Numbered from the stretch's first letter, positions 1 through 13,703 are shown. The stretch: DNA of 64,000 bases from Cubamyces lactineus (GCA_022376465.1 JACDTU010000018.1:620001-684000); one strand, 5' to 3'. Notes: generated from the sequence alone by a model not told the origin. Made by a program: numbers and translations.

Positions 1-1124
1 TATAACAAGTGCTTGCTCTACGTCTCTAGGTCGCGCAAGCAAATCACAATGAGACCTCTCCTGGAAGAATCGGACCCGGGGCGGCGCCGCCCGCCCGTTC
101 TAAAGCAAGTCTAATCTATGAGATATCCCAGTGGCTTCCGCCGTCCATCATTAATTCAAGTCAATCCATCGCGCATGGCATGTGTACTCATAAGACGATC
201 CACTCGATTGAGTGTCCCCCAACAGAACGGAGAGGAAACGCATGTGTGTAGACAGACAACCACTCGAGCGGTGCCATGAAGCTCGCGGAGACTACTACAG
301 TTTCGGCGGCGCGGCGCTTTTTCCGATCTCCTCTGAGCAGCGAATGAAGGTGCATAGCTATGAGTTATTCCTAGGGTTATGACCGGGTGAATTTGCTCAA
401 AGATGGGCCCTCGTACGTCGTTCGTAAAGCAATATCGGCAAGTAGATTGATTGCAGAACTAGACCAGACAAACACAGCTATACATCAACAAAATATCCAT
501 CAGACATACGCCCGGCTCGCTGGGTCGCACTTCTGCCCACCCCGAAGGGAGACACAAGCAACGATCCATACGTCCTCGAGACTGCCAAAAGGCAGCCATA
601 ATTCTCGGCTATACGAGCGGACGCTGGTGTCATCGACTGGATATGAAGGACGTGGCATGTGTAAACATGCGAGACTCGAGTTAGTACCTATAAAATAGAT
701 CCTAGCTGAGTATGTTCTGAGGAAACAGCGATGCAGAGTCGCGAAGATTTATACAGCGTTGAGTTTAGGGCAGGTTCGCGTCCTATTTAGGCAATGAGAT
801 ACCGCGAGATTGACTCGGATACTCCCTTGTCTCCCCTAGGCAGACGGTGAATGTGTATTCGCCAGCGATGCGCAGCTTGCTCGAGGCGAATGGTGCAGCA
901 TGTTCAGGATGCAGTCCCAGCAAAGAAAGTGAACAACCGGTCGGAATACATGTCTCAAGGGCGGAGGGCCTCCTTACTAGACGCTAGAAGGTCAGAAACA
1001 CGGCGACAGTGAGCATAAAGACAATGATCTCATTTCCAAGCCTGTGAAAGGGCATTGATCTGAGCCCTCCTCAGCTTGTCAACATCATACGCATTGAGTA
1101 GCACCATTAACTGATGCATATCCT
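1..1124. other. intergenic, no gene recognised
   Basis: This stretch lies downstream of the minus-strand P450 gene. Its open frames are short, lack recognisable motifs and show no convincing exon structure. I see no RNA gene or repeat here. Confidence 0.5.
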
Positions 1125-3196
1125 TCAATCCTCCCCACTCATCGCGTCTCGCACGAGAGCTTCGGCGGCACTCGATCTCGGGCGAATCGAGTACTCAAAC
1201 GGTTTGACCGTCCTACGCGAAGATGATTCGGTCAGCCAAGGCCAGGTGGCACGAAAGGGAGTGTTACGCACGATATCAAACCAGAAGTAACATAGTGCTC
1301 TACAGGTATCGGTTGTCCATATTCGTCGATCGCAGGGAGGATGTCGAAGACGTGGAGCACAGAGGCGATGCTGATGAACAGCGCGTCCTCAGCGAAGTGT
1401 CTCCCTGGGCAGACCCTGGACGCCCGCAGCTGGATATAAGAACGACATCTACGAGCCAACAGGGAACACGTACCTCCGACCTGAGCCAAAGGCCAAAATC
1501 GCTGGATCAAATGCGTCCGGGTCGAGCTTCCCGTCCTTGAGGAAACGTTCGGGACGGAACGCGTCTGGTTCAGTAAAGTGTTCCGGGTCGTGCAGAATGC
1601 CCCTAATTTACAGACGCAGGAAAGTCCACAATAGGTGAGGCCTGTAAGCTTTCTGTGATCGGAGGAAGCGACTTACCACATGTTGACCATGATAGTGGCG
1701 TCTTCAGGAATGATCCACCCTCTGTACTCGTTGTCCTCCATACATCGGTGTGCCATCCCGAGGGGGACGATGTTGTGCCAGCGCAGGACTTCCTTGATAA
1801 TCGCGCTGATATATGGCAGCGCCGGACGGTCGGTGTGTTCGGGCAGCCTGTCCGGGCCGACGACAGCATCGAGCTCCTCCTGAGCGCGTTTCTGGACCTC
1901 CGGGTACATGACCATCGCGCAGAAGAATGCGAAGAGCGAGCCAGACGACTACATATGTTCTGGCATGATTAGCAAGCTATGAGAGAGCAGAGGAATGTGA
2001 TGCGCATACCGTGTCAGCGCCGGCTACGAATATAGTTGCAAGGATGCCTTTGACAAATTCCTCGTCTAGGCCCGACGGTTCAGCAGACTGTAGTTTGTCG
2101 AACAATTTGGTCAAAATTGACGGCTCAACGTCGCCGTTTGTCTGCGAAATCCGCATTAGAGATACTCGAACGAGACTATCGAGAAATAAAGCCACCATGA
2201 GCCTCATTGCAGCTTTGTAAGGCGTCTCGAGAATAGAGTCGGCCTGCAGCCGCCACTTCTTGGTACCACTCTTCCATGTCCCGCCTGGAAGCCATCGGGG
2301 CAGATAACGTAGCCAGGGAATGAACAGAATAGTAGGGTCGTAGGCTTCAGAAACGCCCGAGTCCATCTCGCTGAGCAAGTCTGCATAGCGTGAGGTGACG
2401 TCGCTGGCGGGCAAGCCATACCCTACGTTCAGCAGCGATCTACAAAAGGACCTATTCGAACGGCCGCATGAGGAATGAGTCTTGCAACATGCTCAACGAA
2501 GAACAGGAGCGTGACGCACAATTGGATGAGCTTGTGGAGATCGCGTTGATCGTGCAGCAGGCACTGCAAAAAGCGCCGCGATTCGCGCGCCTGGATGGGT
2601 TGCCACTGCGTCACCGCACTAGGCTGTAAGTATTGCCAGAGCTGGCGCCGTGTGCGCCGCCAGTCGTCGTCGCATGGTTTGAACCCCAAGATCCAGATCG
2701 AATTTAACCTGGATCAGAATGAGCGGTATAGATTCAGCTATGGAGTACGGGAAGCGGAGGACGGGGACGGACGTTCGCGAGACGGACACGACTGAAACGG
2801 GCCTGTCTGAATATATAGCCGACCGTTTCTCGAGCAGCTCGTTGACTGCGGTGAGGGAGTTTAAGACAATGACAGGATGGCCGAGAAGGCGAACACAGAT
2901 AACATCCCCTGTTATACGCAGAGTTGAGTTATTCAGCAGAGATACCACGGCGGTGTGGACAACGTACCATACGTAGCTTTGAGATCGCGGTAGGTTACCC
3001 ACGGTGCAGTCTGAGGGATGTCATAGATGTTGCCGAGTAGAGGGAGGCCGCGCGGACCAGGAGGTAAGATCTTGCGAGCCCGCTTCCTGAGCCAACGTTG
3101 GAGGACGAAGGCAAGGGAGACTTGGAGTAAGACCAGAGCTATAGTCAGGACGGTGCGAGTACCATTGTGATCGAGCTGAATTTTGAAGACGACCAT
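1125..3196 (-). CDS. cytochrome P450 monooxygenase (P450-1)
   Basis: This is a membrane-anchored microsomal P450, expected to oxidise a small lipophilic substrate using electrons from cytochrome P450 reductase; the substrate is unknown. The N terminus has a hydrophobic anchor followed by a basic stretch and the proline hinge PPGPRGLPLLGN. Downstream come the I-helix AGADT, the K-helix EVLR, the RPERF motif and the heme loop FGSGRR-VCPGRHF with its cysteine ligand. The ORF is split by several short GT-AG introns. One 54-nt intron is in frame and stop-free, so splicing there rests on comparison with the paralog. The last exon encodes TVKPFEYSIRPRS and ends MSGED. It is a close paralog of the P450 at 33832-36010, with the same splice positions and nearly the same tail, and appears intact. 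The P450 class is certain; the CYP family cannot be named by eye. Confidence 0.9.
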
Positions 3197-6100
3197 GAGG
3201 AGTGGTGGGCTTTGGGTTGCAGGTCTGGGAACCAGATTGAAACGGCTCGTCTCCCCCTTCTTATGCTCCTACTACTAACCGCTGAAGCTCTCGTCATGGA
3301 CATGGATGGTTAGTTTACAGGCAGAACACCCATGAGTTCACTAAGCTTCTATCAAGGTCTTCAGCGCCACATAGCACGCGATCGAACGCTGGCGACAAGC
3401 TTACTGCAGGATATAGAAATGGGGCGTGCCCATAGAAGAGCAAGTGACTTGGATCAACTGTCCACACCGCTGCGACGTTGACATCTCTCCTGCAGCGCGG
3501 ATCACGCCATCAGATCTTCAGAATTCATAGGCATATTGAACTCAACATCGCCGCCGTGCAACGATAGCTAAGTATACTTGGGCAGTAGCTCGCACTGACC
3601 GGAATGCCAGTGTCCCGGTTTCGATTTCCGTACCTGACTACCCCGAGTTGTGTACATTAACACCCTAGGGCTGAACCATTCTCAGTCATCCTCTCGCGCT
3701 CGACGTACCATTCTTCCAGGAGAGCGACTCTTCTGGCGCCGCTCTTACCGATGTATGGCATTCATCAGGTCGTATGGGCGGCAAGCCTGCAACGCCATCA
3801 CGATCTTACGGGCACAATCGCGCCTGCAGTTCAGGTTCCAGGGCGGTCCAACAATGAGTGGCCTTGTCACGGTAAGATGATGGCATGCGCACCATGCTGC
3901 AGATGAAGTTCTTCAGCGTCATTTCCGGTGTGACGGAAAATGTACCCGTTATCTTAGAGCGCCCTCCTAAGGCATAACATCAAGGTTCAGTCCTGTCAGT
4001 AATCAGATACTGTCGCAGCAAGCCACATCACGCAAGCTCACACTCTGGCTGGGTTTCCTCCCGTCGGTGATGCCGCTGCGATACGTTTCTATCGTGGCAT
4101 GTTTATACATATCTAAGGTTGTGAGCTCCACAGAGGACGGACACGAGGACACAGGCACAGTTCCCAGGCCGAATAGCAACATGGGCAGAACCTATACTGT
4201 ACGGATTATTCGTCGGTGGTACTCTATCAATGGACACAAAGACTTACCTATTGCATATTCGAGGCGAGCCCCACGTACCATGTACTATCGGGCGTCACCA
4301 TGAGGTCGATGATGGACGCCTCTCAGGAAGTCCACTTCCCGCTCAAGCTTGGCCCGACCGGTGAATCTCCCGTAGCGCGCTCATCGACTATGGTGCCGGT
4401 GTCGTAGTCATAGTCGCTTACCATGTTCGTGCAAGTGTATGCCCCAATACCCGAAAGGGTCAACTAAAAGACAGAATAGTAAGCGATACTGTCCCATAGC
4501 GTTCATATCCTCAGAGTTGGCATTGGCACGTACGCGTACGTAGTGAGGCGGCCATGCCATGATGCTCCTAGTACCCGACTATACATACCTACCTGAGCCC
4601 CTCGCAATGTTTGACTTCTTCGGTTTCGTCGTCCTTCCGGACTCCATGGGATAAGTTATGTCTTCCTGAGCTTCCTCGAGGAGCTCCTTGACGCTCTCGC
4701 TGGGTATTTTCCCGATGACACTGCATAGCTGACTCGCATCCGGCCGGGTCTTCTTCTAGCTGCGCTCCTCGTGCGCAAATATGTTTCAGCTCAACACAGC
4801 ATGGAGCCCATTCTTCATGAACACGGACGTCGGTGCCTTGCGATTTTGTCGGTGCGTGAGACTCGGAGTATCAGGTGGAGGAGTGTACCGCGCGGTGTGA
4901 TGCGCTTGGCGCGTCGGCGCCAAACACATACCAAACACCGGGCGGTCGTTCCGGAATCCGGGCGCCTGGGTTCTCACTTCTCAGTTCGCTGCATGTTGTC
5001 TCTTCGACATTCAATAATGCAGCATTGACTTGTCTGACTCAGTATACGCCTCGTAGCAGGAGATAGAAGCCCATCAATACGTAGGAAGAGAACTGATCGG
5101 CTGGAGATCCAGTAAGTACTACAGCACGAAATGTGTAGTATGCGGTGGACGCGTCATGCATTATAACAAGTCTGCCCAAGCTCTCGAATTTTCGTGTTAC
5201 AGGGACGCGAACTCATCTCATACGATTCATTTTTCTCTGAAACGAAGACAGCCCGCTCAAACTGCAAGGTGGGAAAGAATGCCCGAGTACGGGTAGAATA
5301 TCCATGCGGCTCCGACATTCACTCTGACGTTGTGGCAAAATCCGCAGAACGCGTATTGCATCCACATGCAGCATCCACGCACAGTGAATCGCATGACATT
5401 TCTACGGCGACTCAATACCTCCCGTGGTCCGGTCCAAGTTGTCTCCGATCTACACGGTCAGCAGACGACCTTATTCAAGTTTTCGCGCGTTCCAATGTGC
5501 TGACACTTTTTCGTGTTTCAGCTCACTGAAAGGCAAAGCTTTCTGGGGCTTTCTTCCCCGGAGGCTCAGACTTACGGATGCCACAGCCACCTTCACAGGA
5601 ATACACTGGGATACAGGAAATTGGGCCCATGCGAGACCCGCAGCGAATGGTTCATAGAGCGCCTTCGGCAGTACGTACTCCGAGCCATCAAGAAGCAAAG
5701 CGCTACGCGGACAGCCACAATGTTAACGTCACGGCGACATGGGAGAACAGCTTGGCGAGCAACGAAAGACAACAAATACACCCTTGCACTCTTCTCAGGC
5801 AGGCACGCCCGAGAGCAGCAGACCATACAGGATCCGCTCCTGCTCTGTAGCTGCCGGACGTGAGAGGAGCTTGGCGGAAGTTGTTCCTGACCCACCGCAT
5901 GGTACTCCCAAGTTCCTTCCTCCTCCCGCCTTCGAGGCCTTTCTGCACTCCCCGCCGGAGCTGCGCCCAAGGGCGCGTCTTCCGATTCAGGAAATGAATC
6001 GGCCAAGTCGGGGTCAGATCGCTCGTCATGGGCACCCATCATTCCGTGTGGACGGATGATGCGGTGGCGACTTGCCCCTTCGTGCGGCTCGGAGCGCTGT

Positions 6101-6304
6101 CAGCTGTCTGGAGTGTCCCGCGGAGAAGCTCTCGTGTTGAGTCCTTTCGGCCATTCTATGCAATATAAGTAACGTCGAAGGTTTGACGGGCGTCGAGTGC
6201 GTCCCCTGGCTTTTCCTCCTGCCATCGCCGCTTGTCCTCCAACTGACTGCCTGCAACTTGCATCGCTGCTTGAGTCGCCAGTCTCGTCTCACACGCACAT
6301 CGAC
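3197..6304. other. intergenic; weak coding-like fragments
   Basis: This 3.1-kb gap holds the 5' sides of the divergent P450-1 and OPT transporter genes. Two minus-strand stretches have protein-like composition. One, near 4620-4750, reads KELLEEAQEDITYP in one frame. The other, near 5700-6040, is an acidic then cysteine-containing ORF. Neither matches a family I know and neither has a clear start or complete exon chain. They could be an unrecognised small gene or gene debris. Confidence 0.35.
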
Positions 6305-9300
6305 ATGCCACCCGCCGTGTACGAGCCTGAGAGCGGGCTCACTGAGCTTCGCCGACGTGAGAGTCAGAGCTCCAGCGGCATCGACGAGAAGAAGGACGTC
6401 CAGGTCACCCATGAGGAGTATGTGCTTGAAGCACCGGATATGTAAGCATATCGGACCAATAACTCTGAGCCTTGCAGGCTAACAAGTGCGACACAGCTCG
6501 AAACCATTTCCGAAGGAACCGGATGAGATTGAGGAAACTCACCAGCTCACACTCCGGTGAGTAGCTCACGGCTTGCTTCCCCTTTCCCATAGTAGTATGC
6601 CAATACTCGTCGATCAGAGCTATCGTCGTAGGGTGTGCCCTCGGTGCTGTGGGTGAGTATCCTTCTTCAAGTTCATACGGCCTTAATCACCGACTTACCG
6701 CCGCCCTGCGCATGCGCATATAGTCGGTGCTTCCAACATCTACCTTGGTCTCAAGACCGGCTTCACATTCGGACCCCAGGTGAGTCATTTCCGCGCGCTC
6801 CTCCACGCGTTTCGGACAGTCGCTCATGACATCACTGGCGTTCCGTTTAGCTTTTTGGCGTAAGCACCACAAATTTGTCCTCCTGCCAATACGGAGATGT
6901 TGACAGAACCGTATGCTACCGTCTACGCCCCTATGACAGGCTATTTTTGGCTTTGCGATCATCAAGCCTCTCTCGAAGGCTCTCCCCGAGACTGGTTTCC
7001 TTGGACGCCTTCTAGGCGGGCCTTTCGGACCTAAGGAGAACTGTACCGTTCAGTCCGCCGCCACGGGTGCGTAGGTTTCCGGCATGCGGTCCTCATGTGT
7101 CCTTGCACGCTAACGAGCAGTTCACACAGCGGCTGGTGGTATCGGCATCCTCTTCGTCTCCGCCATTCCTGCCATCTACCGACTCGGCCTACTCTCGCAC
7201 CTGCCGACAAACGATGTCGGAAAGCTGATTGCGTTGACGGCGTGCGCAGGCTTCTACGGCGTGTTCTTCGTCATTCCGCTCCGCAAGTACTACATCGTCA
7301 AGCAGAAGCTGACCTTCCCGACACCCGCCGCGACGGCGATCACGATCCGCTCGCTGCATAATAGCAGAACGGGCGCCATTGCAGCGCGGAAGAAGAGCCT
7401 TGCGCTTTTGGTGTCGTTCGTTGCGGTGTTTGTGTTCAAGGTTGTTAGCGGCTACGCACCTGGCGTCGTGCGTATTCTCCAACTATCTACAGGTTTGTGT
7501 TGGAAGCTTACTACGATCGGGCGTTACAGCTGTTCGATTGGCACATTGGCTGGACACTATACCGCCTGGGATTCACGAGCATAATCTCGCTCGAGAACTA
7601 CGGATGGTGGATTGAATGTATGCATTTCGTTCAGTTGCCGTGTTGAATGATCTGGCTGATTTCTATCGGAACAGTCACCCCCGCCTTCTTCGGTGCTGGT
7701 ATGCTCTCCGGTCTCAATGCCAGTTGGAGTTTCTGTGAGTTGTTCATCGTCCACAATGGGCCCCGGTCAGCTATACTAACCAACAAACTCTTCGCAGTGG
7801 GTGGTTCTGTCCTCGCTTGGGGAATCAGTACGTATCTCTCACCGCCCTACAACTGCAACTTCCGAGAACTAACCAGTGGACACTACCAGTTGCGCCATCT
7901 CTGGTGAAGAACGGGCTCGCCTTTGGTGCACCTGCATCGGACGAATATCCACTCGTCTCGTACAACGGTCTCTCGTTCTCTGACCCCGAGAAGTACACGA
8001 CAGCGCCGTCCCCGCGTTATTGGCTGCTCTGTGAGTTTCTGTAGGATCGCTTACATTCCTGTGGGGTTACTGACTGCGTGGTGCTAGGGCCCGGTATTCT
8101 CATGATGCTGCTGTACTCGTTCGCGGACCTCGGCATGAACTCTGGCTCGATCATCACGAGTACGTACCTCCTCACAATACCACCCTTCTCAATCGTTGCT
8201 CACGCCCATATGTTCCATTGTTTGCATCTCAGACATTCGCAAGGCTGGCATCAGCTGGGACGTCCGCACCTGGTTCCGCGAAGCCCCAGACTACGACCCC
8301 GAAACGGACGAGGACCTGTCCCCACGCGAAGACCGGGTGCCGACGCTCTGGTGGACGTCAGGCCTGCTTGCGAGCATCATTCTCAGCTGCGCGATCCTCG
8401 CGACGATGTTCAGCATGAACGTCGGCGAGGCGCTTCTCTCCCTCGTGCTCGGATTCGCGTTCTCGTTTATCGGCGTGCAGAGCGCGGGCACGACTGACGT
8501 GAATCCGGTCTCGACCGTTGCCAAGGTCAGTGGTAGGCCGTAGTGATTGAGGATAGCGTGGAGGCTGATCGTGGAATTTGTGGTGAATAGGCATCGCAGC
8601 TCATCTTTGGAGGGATCGGCAAGGGCGCGCACCTCGCGCAGGGCCCTGCGCAGACGATGAACCTCACTGCCGGTGTCATCGCCGCCGGGTCCGCCGCTCA
8701 ATCCACCGACATGACTGGTAAGCGTCCTCTCCTACATCTGCTGATCCTAAAACGCGGATTGCTGAGTCAGTTCTCTTCTGCCCAGGCGACCTGAAGACGG
8801 GATACCTTCTGCGCGCGAAGCCACGGAACCAGTTTGTCGCACAGCTGTGTGGCGCGGTCGTGGCGATATTCCTCAACGTTGGCCTCTTCATCCTCTTCAC
8901 GTCCGCCTCGCCCTGCATCCTCTACCCGCCAGAGACCGGCGAGTGCACGTATGGGGCGCCGAGTGTCAGCGCGTGGGCTGCGGTCGCGTCTGCCGTCGTC
9001 GCGCCCAAGCTGCGTGAGTGTCTGCTGCGTCAATATAGCGTCAGTTGTTTCTGTTAGGTACTAACCGGGATAATGTGCAGCGATCCCATCCTCGTCAGGG
9101 TACGCTGCGATTGGCCTCGGCATCGCCGCCGTGGTGTCCGTCGTCGTCAAGCACCTGTGGATCCCGAAGAAATACTGGCATTGGGTCCCGAACTGGAACG
9201 CCGTCGGCCTCGTGCGTCCCCCCGCTTCAACTCCTCCTGATCCCTCGTGAGCCATGCTGACTGCGGACGCGACGATGGTAGGCATTCGTGACACCACAGG

Positions 9301-9762
9301 TCTACTACGCGATATCGATGGGCGCCGGGTCGATCTTCAACTACGTTTGGGCGAGACGAAACCCGGCCGGGTTCGACATGTACATGTTCGCAGTCGCTGT
9401 GAGTGTTATTTGTTGACATTGGCCCGCCGTCGCCCCGATGTAGTGAACCGTTCTGACGATATGGAACGTGTAGGCGGGCATGCTCGCCGGCGAGGGCCTC
9501 GGAGGTGTCTTGCAAGCCCTCCTTGCCGTGGCAGGCGTGGACGGATCGAGTGAGTTTGTTGTGCCTTTCATCAACTTCATTCCCTCCCGTCATCCCAACT
9601 CCCGCGGGAAGCCCCTGGAAACCTAGCCTGGGTCACCTAGGGTGCTCGGGATGACATACTTGCTGCTTCGCCGCATGTGTGTTTCCGTTGCTGACCGCCG
9701 ACGCCCGGTTTCTAGAGTACGGCACCGCGGTCGGTTGCCCCAACTTCGAGTTCTGTGGCTGA
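6305..9762 (+). CDS. OPT-family oligopeptide/metal-chelate transporter
   Basis: This is a multi-pass membrane importer of the oligopeptide transporter superfamily, which moves small peptides or metal chelates with protons. The first exon encodes a short acidic cytoplasmic tail starting MPPAVYEPESG. Many short exons follow, carrying about 14-16 hydrophobic segments. Recognisable OPT blocks include IYLGLKTGFTFGPQ, FFVIPLRKYYIVKQKLTFPT with PTPAATA, and GTTDVNPVSTVAK. These last two resemble the YSL-like branch, which in fungi is often called an OPT S-type carrier. The C terminus is YGTAVGCPNFEFCG before TGA. An in-frame ATG lies 36 codons upstream at 6197, but the chosen start gives the usual short hydrophilic N terminus. 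Splice donors and acceptors are found at every family-predicted junction. Substrate is not determinable from sequence. Confidence 0.88.
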
Positions 9763-10697
9763 TCGCTACAAGACCACATCTTTACATGCAAGTTCAATCG
9801 CGGGAGGTGCGGGATTGATGTCGTGTTGTAGATACTCGGGCTCATGCGGGACGGATAGTTATAAGCCTATTGACAAATTGTACTGTATTGTAGTCACAGT
9901 AATGTCGCGATGCGCGATTTCGTTTGTTGGACGCTTGCCGCTACTGCATACGCGCATGAGCAAATAACCTCGCCAAATGGAATGCTATACAAATGGGGCC
10001 TTCGTTAGGCATGGAATGAAGTTCGTGTTGATCCGTGTCCTTACTAGCAAGCGTATGTATGGAGAATGAATACCACTCGGTGCAGGCGCAAAGCGCCAAA
10101 GGGCGGTATGTTGTGCCGGGCAGTGCAAGCCGTAGCGATCAACCAGCCCTGATCGTGATGTCGAGGACCCGGAAGATGCCACCGCTACTCACTTATCGTC
10201 CACCTTGGAGTCTTAGACCAGAATCTAACAACATCGTAAGACAGCCGAGATGGTATTATCTCAACATACGCCACATTCTCATGGCTGCCAATGGGTACAT
10301 TGCGAGCGGTAAGTGCATTGCTTGCTCTCATTCGCATTGGCTGCTAGAGGCTGATCGATGACTCTCAGAGCGAGCGCGGTCTGTACACTCCGCTCAGTCC
10401 CGGAGGCGACGCGGTAGCGTACGGGACTAGTGGCAGACCAGACGGCCATGGGAGAGCGGACTTGAGCGAGGCAGGCAAGGGGCAGGTGACCAGGACAAAT
10501 GTCGGCCGCGCGTGTAGTCTCGCCCGCCCGGGCACAGCACGCACCCTGACCCACCCCGGCCTCAACTCCCCTCGCCCCGTTATATACCTTCCGCCCTCCA
10601 TCCCAGATCCGCCTCCTCCATCTCTCCTTTCTTCTCCTTCCTCGTCGCCCTCACCTTTCTCCTCTCCTCTCTCCTCCAACCACCAGGCTCGCCAGCC
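9763..10697 (+). promoter_or_regulatory. intergenic and promoter of the GPI glycoprotein gene
   Basis: The first part is the 3' flank of the OPT gene with nothing recognisable. Closer to the next gene, a TATATA box at about 10580-10586 is followed by a nearly pure pyrimidine run from about 10600 to 10690. That arrangement is typical of strongly expressed fungal genes, where the CT-rich block marks the transcription start zone. The downstream ATG is at 10698. Confidence 0.55.
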
Positions 10698-12898
10698 ATG
10701 TTCCGCTACGCGCCCCTCCTTTCCCTCACGCTTGCCTCGGTCGCGCTCGCGCAGACGTACAGCGCGACGTACCTGCCCTCGAATGCGCCCAAGACGTCTG
10801 AGCAGGGCCAGTCCGGCACCAACCAGTGCGGTTCGGGCCACGACCAGAACTCGATGTGCCAGAACGCCTACAGTACGCCCCTATCTCCATTCCAACCATG
10901 TTTTCCGTGAAATGCTAACAGAGACCTGCAGTTAACTCGCTCGACGACTGGTGTGTCTTCGCGCCCCCGCAGCCCGGCGCCGACTCCACCATCGGCGACA
11001 CAGAGCGTATCGAGGTCGCCTGGTGCACAAAGGACGGCCATGGGACCCGTCTCATTCCCGACGGCGCGATCACTGGCGCGCACTTCGTCCAGACCCCTGA
11101 CTACGTCCAGATCACCGGTGTCGGCGACCTGACCAAGATCAACATCCCCAAGGGTGATGAGGGAGGCGAGCTCGACCCCCATGGTGCTGACGGAAACGGT
11201 GCGTACTGAGTTAGGTTTGACGTCGAGGTTTCACACTACCGAGGAGGGAGCGCGAGATGCCCGATGCAATGGGACTTTCGCTGGTCGAGGCCTCGAGGTG
11301 TGGTCGGATTGGGAATCGGGCTCCCAGCAGGACGCAGGACGCAGAACGCAGAGGCACGCGATACATCCCCCGGTCGGTTTCTAGATGACTCTCGACGCCT
11401 GCGAGCCCACTCCGGTATTGCGCGCGGGATGCGGTATGCGTCCGGGAGCCTTCTGACCATAATTATCGTCCCCGCGCTTGGTCGACTATTTTTGGCTCAG
11501 GCTGCGATACGGTCACGTTCTCGCGTTTCTTGCATCATTGCCCCCCTCCCTCCCTGCGCTATTCGTGCGGTCTGCTGCTGCTGCCTGCGAGAAATTTTAG
11601 ACAGCTATTTTGGTGCGAGGTGCTAGAATGTACTGACATCAACAATTTTGCAGGTAACCCCATTGGTGGTCTCGTCTTCTCCAACGCGTTCGGCGGCCAG
11701 TACGCGCAGATGCACGAATGGACGGTCAGTCTCCACACCCTCTCCACGTTGCCTCCATTCCATCGGCTTCGTGCGCAGCTCTACTCCGCGCAGTGATGCA
11801 AGGCATCTTGCGCAGGGAGCTGAGCCTGTTGCCTCCATACGCCTTGCCTTACACAGCCTTGCTTTTCGCCACGCATGTGTTGAAGACTGGACACTGACAT
11901 CTATTGTATAGAACTTCGTCTCGGATAGCGAATTCTGCTTCCGCGCGTGCAAGGACGGCCCCAAAGCGCCCGCGCTCTGCCAGCACATCTACGACGTTAT
12001 GGGCTGCGAGTGGAACATGCCCGGCGACTATTCCGCAGGCTCGTTTGATTCGTGTCTCGCTGACAGTGGCGAGGTGCGTACTTCCCATCACCACAACACT
12101 ACACGATTGGTACTGACGGTCGGATCTAGCCTATGGGTGTCTACGGCACCTCGACGTTCCACCAGGGTGATCCCTCCACGCCCGCCGCGCACCCCGCGCC
12201 CCCGACCTCGTCCTGCACCACGACAAGCACGATCGGAAACGGCCTCGCCGCATCGGGCACTGGCTCGGGCACCAGCACCGCGACCGCGACGGGCACAAAC
12301 GCATCAACGACCGGCAAGAGCACTGTCAGTGGCTCCGGTTCTTCCTCTGGTTCTGGCTCGGGCTCGGGCTCCGCTCAGTCGACCACCGCGACGGCAAGCG
12401 CGGGTGGGAGCGCGGGTGGGAGCAGCCCCGCTGCTACGGGCGGTGCGTCCGCTGGCACTGGGGCTGCGACCGGCGGCTCGTCTGGTACTACTGCTTCTGT
12501 GAGCGCTCGTCCTTTTGTTTGCCCTGATCCTCCGTAGCCTTCGCATTCCGCACCTCAGCTCTCCGCTCGCTGTGAGCGTTGAGTTTGTCAGTAGTACTCT
12601 ATACGTAAGGGGGGTTCTCGTGAGGATCAGTGCCATTGGCGCGCTCGCCGTCCCGCTCCGCTCCTCTCTTATTCCCGCCTTCCTTCGTCCCTCAACCCTG
12701 TATCTACAACGTGCTGACCGGCTTGTTTCCTCCTTGCAGGTCCCCTCCGGCTCGCGTGGTGTGACATCGTCGGCCACCGCCACCGGCGGTGCGGGCAACA
12801 ACAACGGCACCAACGCCGCCATCGCGCTCCGCGCCCCCGCATTCGAGCTCGCCGTCGCCGGTGCTGCCGTCGTCTTCGGCGCCGTGCTCGTCGCATAA
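10698..12898 (+). CDS. secreted GPI-anchored glycoprotein (macrophage-activating-glycoprotein-like)
   Basis: The product has a signal peptide ending around ALAQ, a cysteine-containing ectodomain of about 260 residues, a long Ser/Thr/Gly-rich stalk (STTGKSTVSGSG and similar), and a C-terminal hydrophobic tail typical of a GPI anchor (AVAGAAVVFGAVLVA). The ectodomain contains GGLVFSNAFGGQYAQMHEWT and YDVMGCEWNMPGDY. These match the basidiomycete extracellular proteins often annotated as macrophage-activating glycoprotein; the biological role in the fungus is unknown. Exons are joined at 10872, 11198/11654, about 11724/11911, about 12073/12130 and about 12498/12740. One intron (11199-11653) is 455 nt, far longer than its neighbours. 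The strong TATA box and CT block upstream suggest high expression. The protein would sit on the cell wall or membrane surface. Confidence 0.8.
11199..11653 (+). other. unusually long intron (455 nt)
   Basis: The donor GTGCGT follows GACGGAAAC-G and the acceptor is TTTTGCAG. Joining them gives the expected GNPIGGLVF reading. The intron contains no recognisable gene. Confidence 0.75.
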
Positions 12899-13703
12899 AC
12901 CGCTCCCCTTCCCTTTTACTGATACCGGACTCTGACCCTGAACCTGACTTTTGTTTCGTGCTGTTGTTGCCGCGTTGTTGCCGCGAGGACCCTCTAGTAC
13001 TATAGCTTGTGATGTTGTGTGTTTTAGTTCCTGTGTTCCCGCATTCTCGCTTTGGCTTCGGCTTCGGCATACCCCCTGCCTGTCATGTCATCTCATTCCC
13101 GTCGTTACTGGTCGTTGGTTCCCCGCTCATGGACGATGTCGATGATGTCGCTTGACGCTTACTACCCGCGTACCCTCTTCCGCCGTGCTCCCCCTTCTGC
13201 CTTGTGTGCTTTGCATTGATTTGCTACGTATGCGGCTCGCGTTGTATGTGGCTTTGTCGCACAGTTGTACTTTGGTAGGAGTGGTGGACGTGCGTACGTA
13301 CGTAGTAGGAAAGTACGAGTATCATGCTATAATATTGCACTGGCTTTGGCCAGTTTACCTCTTCAGATTTCTAGGTGTTGTCAATTATGATGTTGCTTAC
13401 GCTCATGCACTGCGATAGTGCACCACAAGTGGACACTAGGATCTTCCATACGCTCGAGCATGCATCAAGGTGTGGTTCAGGGCCCCCTTCGTCCACTACT
13501 TCAACTGGCAGCCAGTTGGGCAGCTGCAGCTGATCACCATCTAGCGTGAGAGGCCTTCTTGGATCCCTCGGAAAGGAAAACATTGGCGACTAAAGCGAAT
13601 GCAGCTGTTCATGTTGTCGTTCTGCCAAACCACATTCCGCTATTACCAGGGCCCTCTACCAAATGGAAGCACCAGCCGAACTCTGTCACTCAAGTCCCTT
13701 CGC
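12899..13703. other. convergent intergenic region
   Basis: This is the 3'-to-3' spacer between the GPI glycoprotein gene and the AA9 LPMO gene. It holds a short alternating CGTACGTACGTA tract near 13291-13305. No gene is visible. Confidence 0.55.

Noticed and set aside
5593..6042. 149-codon minus-strand frame upstream of the OPT gene
   Set aside because: Only the first third is protein-like; no family match, and it is likely promoter sequence of the divergent pair.
10365..10841. 158-codon minus-strand frame opposite the GPI glycoprotein promoter
   Set aside because: It is the complement of the CT-rich promoter and signal-peptide exon; its Arg/Glu/Gly richness is a by-product.
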